From Methanolacinia petrolearia DSM 11571 (GTDB lineage: Archaea > Halobacteriota > Methanomicrobia > Methanomicrobiales > Methanomicrobiaceae): a stretch of DNA of 64,000 nt. The stretch's first letter is position 1. Every line of letters starts with the position of its first letter. The notes under the pieces are model-generated. The model was given only the letters and a program-made list of their open reading frames with translations, had not been told where the DNA came from and did no database searches. The stretch is from NCBI RefSeq assembly GCF_000147875.1, contig NC_014507.1, positions 2,728,001 through 2,792,000 on the forward strand, read 5' to 3'. The translations under genes and the position numbers were made by a program. This document shows positions 6,428 to 15,711 of the stretch, piece by piece.

Positions 6428-8290
6428 TTACAGTATATTGAATACAAAATTCAAAATTGCACCGCAGACCATTCCGAGACAAAGGGTGTAGAATGAAACC
6501 ATTGCTGCAATCTTCAGCCCCATCTCCCTGTACAGGACTGCAATCGTGGATACGCACGGGACAAAGAGAACGCTTACAACAGCAAATATATAGAGCTGGG
6601 ATGCAGCCATAACCGCCCCGAGATCGGCAGTGCCGGCAAGAACCGCAAGGGTCTCGAAGGCCATCTCCTTCCTAAAAATCCCGAATATGAGCGAGGTAGA
6701 TGCATAATCTGGAAGACCGAGCACCTGCTCCATGAAAGGTGCGAAGATTTTCTGGAATTCCGCCAGGATGCCGAAGAAGTCGAGCATCCCGAGGAATACG
6801 CTGCTTACAAGCAGGAGCGGCATTGCAATGAATAAAAACTCCTTCATGTGAAGCCACGCCCTCCTGACCGTCTGGTCTGCACGAGGTTTTCTCAGAGGAG
6901 CCATCTCAAGTATCATCCCGTACTGCTCCCCCGGAGTGAACCGTGTCAGGACGAAGCCCGTCAGTATTATCAGAAGGAAGACAAGTAGGTATATCGAAAA
7001 TGCAGCGGTTATTCCCACGAAAACCGCAACAATACCGGCAATTATCACGGTCCTTGCAGAGCACGGGACCATAGTTATCAGGAAGGAGGCGATCACCCTC
7101 TCCCTTTTTGAAAGCTGGCGGATACTCATTATCGCAGGGACATTGCACCCGAAGCCGAGGATCAGCGGAATAAGGGCCTGACCGTGCATCCCGATCCTGT
7201 GCATCGCCCTGTCGGCAAGGAAGGCGCCGCGTGTCATATAACCCGAATCCTCGAGTATTGATACAAGGATATAGAAGGTAAAGACAAACGGAAATGCAAT
7301 GCCGAGACCTGCCTCTATAGCAATAAGGAGGGAAAACACCATCTTCTCCCAGAACGGAGACAGCCCCAGCGTATACATCGGAGCGATAATCCACGTATCA
7401 AAGAATTCGACTATCAGCTCTTCGAGAAATGAACCGATAATAAACACTGCAAGAAGCGTGACGAAAAGAATTGCGATAAGTATTGGTACACCGGGAATAA
7501 CCCTTGTAAGAAGGCTGTCTATATCGAAAGACGGCCTCTTTGAGCCGTCCCCCCTCTTTTCGGTAACCTCGGATGCAATCCGTGCAGCCTCGTTGTGGCG
7601 GTTCGTCGCAATTATCTGGTGAGGGGACATCTGGTGATCCTCCTCAATCTCGGAGGCTATGGTCCCGGCGGCCTCCATGAGCTCCTTATCCTCGCCGATT
7701 CCCTGAAGAGCCAGAAATGCATCCATTCTGCTGCAGCCGGTAAGCTTTACGAGACTGCGGACCCCGGCTTCTATATGCTTTCCGTAGGGCACGTGAAGAT
7801 CTATAACGGCGGCATCCTGCATCGCTGCAGGAATTATGAGGTCTATATTTTTTCCCTCAAGTGCAACTGTAGGAATTACCCTGCAGCCGAGAATTGATGA
7901 AAGTTTCTCATAATCTATTATTTTGCCCTGTTTTTCCGCTTCATCTGCTATATTTACGACCACTATCAGCGGAATTTTGTATTCTGAAGCCTGAATGAGA
8001 AGATACAAGTTTCTCTCAAGTTTGGTTGCATCAAGAACGACTATGAGTGCGTCGATATTGTTCGTCCGAAGGTAGGATCTGACCTGCTCCTCTTCCTCGG
8101 TTTTTCCTTCTAGCGAATATATTCCGGGAAAGTCGATGAGTTCGAGCCTCTCCCTCTGGTAACAGACATTCCCGGAGAGCATATCGATGGTTGTTCCGGG
8201 AAAGTTTGATATTTCGACGCCTATTCCGGTCAACTGGTTGAATATAAGAGATTTGCCCACGTTTGGGTTTCCAATCAGCGCGAACTTCAT
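6428..8290 (-). CDS. feoB: Ferrous iron transporter FeoB
   Basis: 620-residue Fe2+ uptake protein with an N-terminal G-protein domain and a C-terminal membrane domain. The G1 loop GNPNVGKS is at residues 7-14, the G3 motif DFPG near 55-58, and an NxxD-type base motif (VVNIADEAEK) follows. The membrane part has paired Gate motifs, with GFGCNVPAIM and the later VPCVSTIAVL giving the conserved cysteines of the pore. The ATG at 8290 overlaps the stop of the DtxR-FeoA gene (ATGA); the GTG at 8296 is less likely. Length is slightly short of the bacterial norm (about 650-770) but the domains are complete. Confidence 0.95.
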   Translation of the reverse strand: MKFALIGNPNVGKSLIFNQLTGIGVEISNFPGTTIDMLSGNVCYQRERLELIDFPGIYSLEGKTEEEEQVRSYLRTNNIDALIVVLDATKLERNLYLLIQASEYKIPLIVVVNIADEAEKQGKIIDYEKLSSILGCRVIPTVALEGKNIDLIIPAAMQDAAVIDLHVPYGKHIEAGVRSLVKLTGCSRMDAFLALQGIGEDKELMEAAGTIASEIEEDHQMSPHQIIATNRHNEAARIASEVTEKRGDGSKRPSFDIDSLLTRVIPGVPILIAILFVTLLAVFIIGSFLEELIVEFFDTWIIAPMYTLGLSPFWEKMVFSLLIAIEAGLGIAFPFVFTFYILVSILEDSGYMTRGAFLADRAMHRIGMHGQALIPLILGFGCNVPAIMSIRQLSKRERVIASFLITMVPCSARTVIIAGIVAVFVGITAAFSIYLLVFLLIILTGFVLTRFTPGEQYGMILEMAPLRKPRADQTVRRAWLHMKEFLFIAMPLLLVSSVFLGMLDFFGILAEFQKIFAPFMEQVLGLPDYASTSLIFGIFRKEMAFETLAVLAGTADLGAVMAASQLYIFAVVSVLFVPCVSTIAVLYREMGLKIAAMVSFYTLCLGMVCGAILNFVFNIL

Positions 8291-8967
8291 TGACACTCTT
8301 CGCCGGGAATTTTTTTAACAATTACTCGTCCTGCAATCTCCTGGCTTATTGCAACCTCGCTGTCCTTTACCAGCACGAGGACGGATCTGCCCGGAAGTCT
8401 CCTGATGATCTTTATCTCCTCACCTGGGATCATCCCGAGATCGATGAGACGCCGCCCTCCCCCGGGTCCATGCCTCATACCTAAAACCTTCAGATAATCC
8501 CCCTCGTCAAAATCATCAAGGACATTTAAATTGCACAATTTCCCCTGAGAGTGCCGTTCTATAAATCCCATACCATGTCTTCTTCCCCTGCATCTTATGC
8601 CGCTGCCGGAGAGAAGGTTTCCGATCTTATCTATGGTATATTCGGAGGCTGAATGCTCCATCTCGCATGCCTCCTTCGAAGCGGTTTCCGCATCCATTCC
8701 CAGCATTTCAGTAAAAAAGCATTCAAGAACCCTGTGTTTTTTCAGGACGGATTCGCCTGTCGCCCTGCCCTTTTCGGTAAGGGTGACCGAACCGTCGCTG
8801 CCGATCTTCAGATCACCGCTCTCTTCAAGATCAGCGAGGTCGGCCGCGATTTGATCCTCGGATCTGTCCAGTACTCCTGATAATAAGTGGAGAGCCCCGG
8901 CTCCATGCCCCTCTGCAGAATGCATAATTATCGCTTCAAGGTAATCCTCACGCTCAGACTCTTCCAT
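8287..8967 (-). CDS. DtxR/MntR-type regulator fused to FeoA domain
   Basis: 226 residues. The first ~65 residues (EESEREDYLEAIIMHSAEGH, then HLLSGVLDRSEDQIAADLADLEESGDL and VTLTEKGRA) are the winged-helix domain of metal-dependent DtxR repressors. A dimerisation domain with metal-ligand residues follows (KKHRVLECFF, EACEMEHSAS). The last ~75 residues (LRMH-like LGMRHGPGGGRRLIDLGMIPGEEI, RSVLVLVKDSEVAIS) are the SH3-like FeoA domain. It probably binds Fe2+ or Mn2+ and represses its own operon, while the FeoA part may also serve FeoB. The start at 8967 is chosen because the domain begins there; the upstream extension to 9072 runs through the promoter. Confidence 0.87.
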   Translation of the reverse strand: MEESEREDYLEAIIMHSAEGHGAGALHLLSGVLDRSEDQIAADLADLEESGDLKIGSDGSVTLTEKGRATGESVLKKHRVLECFFTEMLGMDAETASKEACEMEHSASEYTIDKIGNLLSGSGIRCRGRRHGMGFIERHSQGKLCNLNVLDDFDEGDYLKVLGMRHGPGGGRRLIDLGMIPGEEIKIIRRLPGRSVLVLVKDSEVAISQEIAGRVIVKKIPGEECQ

Positions 8968-9016
8968 AAATCCAAAGAAGATTTGCTCTTTGATTACAAA
9001 AATATTAGGATTGTTC

Positions 9017-9034
9017 GGATTTTTATAAAAATCC
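9017..9034 (-). promoter_or_regulatory. Palindromic operator over TATA box of the feo operon
   Basis: GGATTTTTATAAAAATCC is a perfect 18-bp palindrome 50 bp upstream of the DtxR-FeoA start. Its centre (TTTATAA) is the only good TATA element for leftward transcription, so a bound dimer would block TBP. This is what an autoregulated iron repressor operator looks like. Binding by the adjacent DtxR-FeoA protein is inferred. Confidence 0.6.
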
Positions 9035-9166
9035 AAAAACCCTCCTTTCCATAATCGGACAGCAAAAATCACCGCAGAGACTTAGACCGGCTTGGGATCG
9101 AGTCTGCCAGAGACCCGGAAATCCCTCATCCAAAAAAGATAATTTCAGACAGATAGATCTTTATCC

Positions 9167-10363
9167 ATGGATTTAAGGATCTCAGCCAGGGGGTGTACCC
9201 TGTTTGCCATGCTGCAGATCCTGATATGCGTAGCAGTTATTGCTTCTTCCGGATGCCTGAGCACCGGAGAGCCGGTGAATGAAACCCCGGCCGGCGAAAC
9301 ACCTTTTTTAAACGAAAGCGTTAACGCTTCAAGTGTTAAAATAACGGAATCTGCAACCCCTGCAAACCATCTTCCTGAGATCGTCCCGGCAGAGATCTCA
9401 GGAGACCCGTATGAAGATCGGACCTTCAATGTAAAATTTGAAAAATCGGAATACGAACTGGTTCTTCCTGCCAACCTCTCGGTATATTACGGCGCAAAAA
9501 GTGCAGATAAATCGATAACCGAGGGAACGCTCTGGAAAGAGACGGAGAAGGTATCGGAATATTACAGGTCTTTTTTCGAGGGCGATGCCATTGAAGGATT
9601 CTACACGGACATCCTCAAAAAGATCAGGCACATAAAGATAGCCGAAGGGTTTTCCGACGAGGAATACCTTGAATTCCTGATGACCTTCGTCCAGCAGATC
9701 CCATATGATTCTGAAGCGGAATCACCGAGATTTCCGGTGGAAGTGGTCTACGACATGAAAGGGGACTGCGATGAAAAGAGCATGCTTCTTATCGGGTTGC
9801 TGGCCCGCGAAGGATATGATACGGCCCTCATTATATTCCCGGAATATCACCATGCAACCGCAGGAATCAGGATCATAACAAGCGGCGATACCTCCTTCAG
9901 GCAGTTTAAATCAGAGGACGGCAGAAAATACGTTTTCATAGAATCGACCGATTTAAGCTACATCGGGCAGTATCCGGGGTATTACGAGGATGCATACGCC
10001 GTCGTAATACCGATCGGCGACGGGAACAAGACCTTTGAAAGATACAACTATGTCTCGTACATCACCGAGAGCCTTACAAAGATTGCCAACAGGATACTCT
10101 TCTTCCAGTCCGAGTTAAACAGACTGTATGACGAGATAAAAAGTCTCGAATCTGACCTCAACGGGGCAAAGAGCTACGACTCAGACTCGGAATGGCAGAA
10201 AGACCATACAAGGTACATAAACCTGGTAGATGATTACTATGAATACGAAGATTTAATCAGCAGAAATATTGAGGTCTACAATTACGTCATCGAACATCCC
10301 TATGACGTCGCCGGTGTCAGGAGATATATCTACAACAGCAAAGTGAACGAGATCGAATACTAA
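9167..10363 (+). CDS. Transglutaminase-like lipoprotein
   Basis: 398 residues with a signal peptide and lipobox ending at Cys30 (VIASSGC), so it is probably lipid-anchored outside the cell. The core has a Cys-His-Asp triad of the transglutaminase-like superfamily: Cys201 in MKGDCDEKSMLL, His228/229 in FPEYHHATAGI and Asp262 in ESTDLSYIGQYPG. Archaeal members may be proteases or act on surface proteins; the substrate is unknown. The C-terminal ~100 residues form a helical, Glu/Tyr-rich coiled-coil region. No ribosome site precedes the ATG; a later ATG at 9209 would still keep most of the signal peptide. It stands alone, divergent from the feo operon. Confidence 0.78.
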   Translation: MDLRISARGCTLFAMLQILICVAVIASSGCLSTGEPVNETPAGETPFLNESVNASSVKITESATPANHLPEIVPAEISGDPYEDRTFNVKFEKSEYELVLPANLSVYYGAKSADKSITEGTLWKETEKVSEYYRSFFEGDAIEGFYTDILKKIRHIKIAEGFSDEEYLEFLMTFVQQIPYDSEAESPRFPVEVVYDMKGDCDEKSMLLIGLLAREGYDTALIIFPEYHHATAGIRIITSGDTSFRQFKSEDGRKYVFIESTDLSYIGQYPGYYEDAYAVVIPIGDGNKTFERYNYVSYITESLTKIANRILFFQSELNRLYDEIKSLESDLNGAKSYDSDSEWQKDHTRYINLVDDYYEYEDLISRNIEVYNYVIEHPYDVAGVRRYIYNSKVNEIEY

Positions 10364-10374
10364 AAAAGGTTATA

Positions 10375-11706
10375 TTATCTCTTTTTGGAGACAAAGACGA
10401 CAAGAACTGCTCCAAGTGCAGTCACTGCCGTCAGAAGTGTAAAACCGGGAGTCGAAGTTGTCGGCGTCGGTTCAGTCGTTCCCCCCGAGGAAGATGACAG
10501 ACCGATGGTAAGCTGGGCCGTCTCCCCTGCAGTCACTGTGATTTTTGACATCCCGTCATTATAGCCGCTAAGCCTGAGGGTAACGGTATGCTCCCCCGCA
10601 GTGACTCCTGTCAGTGTATACGGTGTCTGCGCACTCATATAGATATCATCAAGATAGATCGTGGCGCCCGACGGAGTCGAAGTAATATATATCGATCCTG
10701 TCGATCTCGATGGAGTTTTGCTCATTTCTGCATCGATCTCAACAGGGTTCCCGCCAGAGACAATCGAGACGCTTGTGCTGTAATCAGGATACCCGTCGAG
10801 CTGAAGCACCAACGAATGTATCCCGACCGAAACACCCGTAATCGGAAATGCCTGATTCTCCATAGTCTCTCCCTGGTACACGCCGTCGAGATAGATCTTT
10901 GCTCCTGACGGGTTTGAGGTCACAAGAATCTCCTGGGTCTGGTCTATCGACTGCAAAACCGCATATAGCGAGATCTGCTCCCCTTCAACTACATTAACGG
11001 TTTTCTTCCAGTTGTAATATCCGTTCATAGTAACCATGAACTCATGGTCTCCGCTCGAAAGGCCGGTAACCACATAAGGAGTCTTCCCGACAAGATTGCC
11101 GTTGACATAAACATATGCATCGCCCGGACTCGACTCGACGGAGACGGAACCGGGTGAAACAAGCGTCAGGTAAACGTTCTTTGTAGATCCTGCAGTTACA
11201 TAAACCGTTGTCTCGGATGTCTCGTAACCGTCCATCTCCGCATCGATCGAGTACGATCCGGCCCTAAGACCGCTCAGGGTTATAGGTGATAATCCCTGGT
11301 ACTGATCGTTTAAGTGGATTCTTGCACCGGAAGGACTCGTTGATACATATATTGATCCATATTCGGACTCAGTATCTGTCGGCTTCGGATTAAGTGTCAC
11401 ATATACGTTCGTCGTTTCACCCGCAGAAGGTGTTGCAGGAAGCGAAGTGGAGGCGGTATAATATCCGTCCATCCGGACCGAGACAGTTTCATAAGGTGTT
11501 GCCGTGGTATAGACACCTACCGACAGAACCCCGGAATGAATCTGGCCTTTATATTCCCCGTCAAAATAGACGCTTGCACCGTCCACATTGCAGTGGATAT
11601 CGTACCATCCGACATCTCCCCCCACGGCAGATACGGACTGGCAAAAGGAAAAAGCGATGATTAGGGCAAACATCGCCTTTATACAGACTTTCACACGACC
11701 ATTCAT
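10375..11706 (-). CDS. Secreted PEGA-repeat protein with PGF-CTERM-like tail
   Basis: 443 residues. A signal peptide (about 1-27) is followed by five PEGA repeats, each with a core such as STSPSGARIHLNDQYQG or TSNPSGAKIYLDGVYQG, near residues 35, 120, 190, 260 and 340. A Thr-rich linker leads to TPGFTLLTAVTALGAVLVVF and a basic end, the pattern of PGF-CTERM surface anchors that archaeosortase A processes. PEGA repeats are common in methanogen cell-surface proteins; what they bind is not known. It converges on the transglutaminase-like gene, with only 11 bp between the two stops. Confidence 0.85.
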   Translation of the reverse strand: MNGRVKVCIKAMFALIIAFSFCQSVSAVGGDVGWYDIHCNVDGASVYFDGEYKGQIHSGVLSVGVYTTATPYETVSVRMDGYYTASTSLPATPSAGETTNVYVTLNPKPTDTESEYGSIYVSTSPSGARIHLNDQYQGLSPITLSGLRAGSYSIDAEMDGYETSETTVYVTAGSTKNVYLTLVSPGSVSVESSPGDAYVYVNGNLVGKTPYVVTGLSSGDHEFMVTMNGYYNWKKTVNVVEGEQISLYAVLQSIDQTQEILVTSNPSGAKIYLDGVYQGETMENQAFPITGVSVGIHSLVLQLDGYPDYSTSVSIVSGGNPVEIDAEMSKTPSRSTGSIYITSTPSGATIYLDDIYMSAQTPYTLTGVTAGEHTVTLRLSGYNDGMSKITVTAGETAQLTIGLSSSSGGTTEPTPTTSTPGFTLLTAVTALGAVLVVFVSKKR

Positions 11707-11824
11707 AGAGAATGGTTGCCTTTAATTCGTTTAATTCTTTTCAGGTTTTGAACCCGGCATGATGTGAGATTATGGGCAAATCATTTCTATATTACAGAAC
11801 ATATATTTCAAAACAAGAATATAG

Positions 11825-13597
11825 GTGATTGCAACGCCTGCTCCGGTATTAGGAAATAATGAAAAACTGCTCTTCGAAATTCCAAATATAGAGATAAGAA
11901 ATATAGAGTTCAGGCTCTATCTCACAAACAGGAGGCTCTTTCTTTCAGAGGATAATACAAATAAATCGACACCGATAGAGATCCCGCTTCCCGTAATCAG
12001 TTCTATAAGAACAGGTCAGACCGTATCCGATGAACCGACCCTGATTCTCTCAGTAAAAACACCGGACGGTTCACAAAAAAAGATGACCATAACTTTTTCG
12101 CAGGACTTCTCCGGAATGCGGAATATGGAGAGAGATTACCTGAAAAAAGAACTTGAAGGGATGATCTCCGAATATGTACCGGCAACACTCCCTGAAACTC
12201 CCCAGCCCGAATATCCCGATTACCAGCAGGGGGGAAGCATGTATTCCCAAATGCCACCTGAAAGACCGCCTACGCATGGTGCGACGGTCCCGGGCGGAGT
12301 TCTCCTCCAGGCTCATAACGTCATCGTCAAATCACAGGAATTCACGATAGAACTTACATCAAAAGAGATCTCCCTGACCGATCCCAACCACCCCAACAAA
12401 CCGTCATCAATATCGCTGAAATCCGTCAGGAACGTCGAGATAACAAAGAATGTCCAGAATGAGCCGGTAATCGTTCTGAATGTCGGATCTCCCAACGGCG
12501 ACATAAGGACAATGAGACTCGCATTCTCCCACTGGCATAACGGAAACAGGTGGCAGGAAAGAGACACGTGGGCTGGGGCTATCAACGATATAATCTCAAC
12601 AGGAGGAAGTGTATCCCATATTCCCGGTCTTGGTTCCCGGGCACCAGGGCCTCAATTCCCACCAGAAAACCAGAGATTTTCAGCTAAACCCCCGGGTGGC
12701 AGCGCATTCTGCCCGCGGTGCGGCGGGCAGGTCCCTCCCGGAGCTAAATTCTGCCTTTCGTGCGGTGCACCTGTCGGTAGCGGCTCTGAAAGCGAAACCG
12801 GTTATGAAACAGGATCCAAACAGGACTTTGAAGGAGGGATCATCGATGCAGACTACGGTGATGACGACGACTTTTTCTCCGCACAGCCTGCAGCAAGGCA
12901 ACCGGGAAGGACAAAAAAGGCGCGTCCTCCCAGACGCAAAAAGCCTTCCAGGAAAAAGAGCAGCAAAAAAGCCTCACGCGGCGACCCCTTAGGACTCGGG
13001 GAGAGAAGTTCATATTCACCGGACGATTCGATTCTCGGGAGACTTATAGGATTTATCAGGGCTCCGACTGAAACGTTCAGGATGACGAAAGACCAGGACC
13101 CGCTCGAAGCCCTCCCCGTTCTTGTCCTGTCGCTTGCGGTATTCGGATTTCTGACGGGCATAATATTCCAGCTATACGCTGGATCACTCGACAGCACAGC
13201 ATATCCGGAAATAACTGCGCTTGAAGACTCCGGGGCCATGATCTTCTTTGTCATCGAGATTATAATCGTCGGAATAATATATGCAGTTTTAAACGGATTC
13301 CTGCTTCATCTCGGGCTCCTTATAACCGGCAATGCAGAGGATATCCGGGATGACCTGAGAATTTCAGCCTATTCGATGTGTCCCTTTGCCATTGCAGGTA
13401 TTATCCCTCTTTTCGGGCTTTTGATAGCTCCGTTATGGGCATTCTTCCTCCAGTTCACAGGAGCGAGGGAGACATACAATCTTGATGGGAGAAGTGCTGC
13501 AATAGCAGCAATGGTTCCGGTCCTGGTCATAATAATGCTGTTCTTATTTTTTACAGGGCAGGGAGAGACAGGATTTACTTTCTTCGGGGGTGCGTAG
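11825..13597 (+). CDS. PH-like / zinc-ribbon / Yip1-type membrane protein
   Basis: 590 residues. Two tandem PH-like domains lie at about 5-120 and 155-265; both have the pattern of a strand, a run of small strands, and RLFLSED or EISLTD-type turns. A zinc ribbon follows (CPRCGGQVPPGAKFCLSCG near 298-316). A basic linker rich in Lys/Arg/Pro comes next, then a C-terminal Yip1-like domain with about five membrane helices (from ~430). The GTG start at 11825 lacks a clear ribosome site; TATA-like CTATATTA about 30 bp upstream suggests a leaderless message. The protein looks like a membrane receptor with cytoplasmic lipid- or protein-binding modules. Function unknown. A related architecture is encoded at 15712-17352. 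Confidence 0.72.
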   Translation: MIATPAPVLGNNEKLLFEIPNIEIRNIEFRLYLTNRRLFLSEDNTNKSTPIEIPLPVISSIRTGQTVSDEPTLILSVKTPDGSQKKMTITFSQDFSGMRNMERDYLKKELEGMISEYVPATLPETPQPEYPDYQQGGSMYSQMPPERPPTHGATVPGGVLLQAHNVIVKSQEFTIELTSKEISLTDPNHPNKPSSISLKSVRNVEITKNVQNEPVIVLNVGSPNGDIRTMRLAFSHWHNGNRWQERDTWAGAINDIISTGGSVSHIPGLGSRAPGPQFPPENQRFSAKPPGGSAFCPRCGGQVPPGAKFCLSCGAPVGSGSESETGYETGSKQDFEGGIIDADYGDDDDFFSAQPAARQPGRTKKARPPRRKKPSRKKSSKKASRGDPLGLGERSSYSPDDSILGRLIGFIRAPTETFRMTKDQDPLEALPVLVLSLAVFGFLTGIIFQLYAGSLDSTAYPEITALEDSGAMIFFVIEIIIVGIIYAVLNGFLLHLGLLITGNAEDIRDDLRISAYSMCPFAIAGIIPLFGLLIAPLWAFFLQFTGARETYNLDGRSAAIAAMVPVLVIIMLFLFFTGQGETGFTFFGGA

Positions 13598-13618
13598 ATC
13601 TCCGAAAGGTCTGTTTAT

Positions 13619-14905
13619 TTGGGAATAATCCTGATAATTGCGATCTTTTTAACCCTGATTACACATGCATCGGCGTTGACAACGACATTTACGTATAAAC
13701 AGGGAGACAAGGGTGATTACCTCAAGGTCTATTTCTACGGAGAGGTCGGTTCCGGAACTGTCACTTTATGGGAATGGGATTTTAATTCCGACGGGATCAT
13801 AGACAATACTTCGCAAAATCCGGTTTATTCCTTCCCGGTAGCAGATACATATACAGTAAAGCTAACCACTACCTTCGATACAGGGGTAACCGAATCAAGG
13901 ACGCTGAATATTATTATGAAAGAGCCTGATCTTGAGGCAAGTTTTGCTACATCCGTATCCAGCGGAGAAGCCCCGCTGCAGGTGAATTTTACCGATCTCA
14001 CTTTAGGGGTACATGACTCGCGCTGGGATTTCGGCGATAAATCGCCGAAGATAGCATTACAGAATCCGAATCATAACTTTACCGAACCCGGCACTTACTG
14101 GGTCCTACTTACGGTAACTGGCATCAACGGCAACACCGACGAGTACACAAAAGAGATTGTTGTGAATTATCCCTCCCCTGTTGCACTTTTTACAGCTGAT
14201 CAAAAATCAGGAAAACCACCGTTAAGTGTTCAGTTCGCCGACAGTTCGACTATATCCTATGGGAAGATCACGAACTGGAACTGGGACTTCGGAGACGGAA
14301 CATCATCTGAAGAACAAAACCCGTTGCATGAATATTCGCAGCCGGGCAATTATACGGTCACTCTAAAGGTGACATCTGATTATTCCAGGACAAATACCTC
14401 CACGAGGACAAATTTTATTATAGCTACAAGCGGCATTACGGCATCTTTTAAAGCAGAGGAGACAAGCGGCGAGATTCCGTTTATCGCGAAATTCACAAGC
14501 AGAATTCCTGCAAATATAGAGGTAAAATCATATCACTGGGACTTTGAAGACGGAACATCGACTGTGGCAAATCCGGTACACACATTCAGGAAGCCGGGAA
14601 TCTACAACGTCTCCCTTACTGTAACTGACATCGACGGGGAGTCCTTTACGGTGACAAAAGAAGACTATATCACGGTTGAAAGAAAAGCAGCAGGAAATGA
14701 GGTTTGGGTAAATAATACTGAAAATACGAATAACAATAAAAACGAAACGACCGGATTAAATATCCTGGCAGATTCAGGAAATGTAACCAAAATGCTGGAT
14801 AATCCGGGAACCGAATTCATAAGGAATGAATCAATGCGATTCCAAAATTTCTTCGGAGAATGGCTTCGCCTGATTATGGAAATTTTAGGTCTGAATAAAA
14901 ATTAA
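13619..14905 (+). CDS. PKD-repeat surface protein
   Basis: 428 residues. A short hydrophobic signal segment (about 1-19) is followed by four PKD domains, each with the WDFGDG-type motif: WEWDFNSDG, RWDFGDKSP, NWDFGDGTSS and HWDFEDGTST. They span about 25-350. The C-terminal part is Asn/Thr-rich and ends in an amphipathic helix; no sorting tail is seen. The start is uncertain: there is no ATG between the upstream TAG (13595-13597) and residue 1, so a TTG at 13619 with AAAGGT upstream is used. The frame is the same as that of the preceding gene. PKD domains are extracellular adhesion or spacer modules in methanogens. Confidence 0.75.
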   Translation: MGIILIIAIFLTLITHASALTTTFTYKQGDKGDYLKVYFYGEVGSGTVTLWEWDFNSDGIIDNTSQNPVYSFPVADTYTVKLTTTFDTGVTESRTLNIIMKEPDLEASFATSVSSGEAPLQVNFTDLTLGVHDSRWDFGDKSPKIALQNPNHNFTEPGTYWVLLTVTGINGNTDEYTKEIVVNYPSPVALFTADQKSGKPPLSVQFADSSTISYGKITNWNWDFGDGTSSEEQNPLHEYSQPGNYTVTLKVTSDYSRTNTSTRTNFIIATSGITASFKAEETSGEIPFIAKFTSRIPANIEVKSYHWDFEDGTSTVANPVHTFRKPGIYNVSLTVTDIDGESFTVTKEDYITVERKAAGNEVWVNNTENTNNNKNETTGLNILADSGNVTKMLDNPGTEFIRNESMRFQNFFGEWLRLIMEILGLNKN

Positions 14906-14945
14906 AATCCCCCTCTTAGGAGGAAGATAGAATTTTCAAAAATAA

Positions 14946-15692
14946 TTATTTTGATTTGCCCTGCTTTTCTACAGATTTTATTGCGGCTTCAATCTCTGCC
15001 TGGTCGCCAAGATAATAATGGCGTATAGGTCTGAGGTTTTCATCAAGTTCATAGACAAGGGGAACTGCAGTTGGTATATTCAGCTTGGGAATCTCATCGT
15101 CCGCGATATTATCGAGATGCTTGACTAGTGCACGAAGGCTGTTTCCGTGTGCCGCTATAAGGACTCTTTTACCGGATTTAATCGCAGGAGCAATCTCTTC
15201 GTTCCAGTAAGGAAGAAATCTCGCAACAGTATCCTTCAGGCATTCCGTAAGGGGATATTCCTCTGGCCTGAGATCTCCGTACCTGGGATCTTTTTTTGGG
15301 TTTCTCTCATCCTCCTCGTCGAGAGCAGGCGGAGGGATATCATAACTTCTCCGCCAGATAAAAACCTGTTCGTCCCCGTATTTTGCCGCGGTCTCCGATT
15401 TATTAAGCCCCTGCAGGGCCCCGTAATGACGCTCGTTGAGCCTCCATGATCGCGAAACGGGAATCCACATCAGGTCCATCTCGTCAAGAGTTATCCATAA
15501 TGTCCGGATCGCCCTTTTGAGAACCGAGGTATACGCAACATCGAACGTATACCCCCCGGCCCTAAGCAGTTTTCCGGCATTATGGGCCTCATCAAGCCCT
15601 TTTTCCGACAGATCGACATCGGTCCATCCGGTGAAACGGTTTTCCCTGTTCCATGTGCTCTCGCCATGACGGAGCAGTATTAGTATATACAT
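14946..15692 (-). CDS. gpmA: 2,3-bisphosphoglycerate-dependent phosphoglycerate mutase
   Basis: 248 residues, the usual length of bacterial dPGM. It interconverts 3- and 2-phosphoglycerate in glycolysis and gluconeogenesis. The phosphoacceptor His9 is in [23 protein letters not shown] and the second catalytic His in [15 protein letters not shown] are intact, as are [10 protein letters not shown] and the [12 protein letters not shown] loop. The ATG at 15692 is preferred over the TTG at 15701. Most archaea use the cofactor-independent enzyme, so this gene may have come from bacteria. It follows the PH/zinc-ribbon gene by 19 bp on the same strand and may be cotranscribed with it. Confidence 0.92.
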   Translation of the reverse strand: MYILILLRHGESTWNRENRFTGWTDVDLSEKGLDEAHNAGKLLRAGGYTFDVAYTSVLKRAIRTLWITLDEMDLMWIPVSRSWRLNERHYGALQGLNKSETAAKYGDEQVFIWRRSYDIPPPALDEEDERNPKKDPRYGDLRPEEYPLTECLKDTVARFLPYWNEEIAPAIKSGKRVLIAAHGNSLRALVKHLDNIADDEIPKLNIPTAVPLVYELDENLRPIRHYYLGDQAEIEAAIKSVEKQGKSK

Positions 15693-15711
15693 CTTTTCCA
15701 ACCGCCCCGGA

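Noticed and set aside
7595-7897. Open frame opposite feoB
   Set aside because: It lies fully within a conserved part of feoB and shows no protein character.
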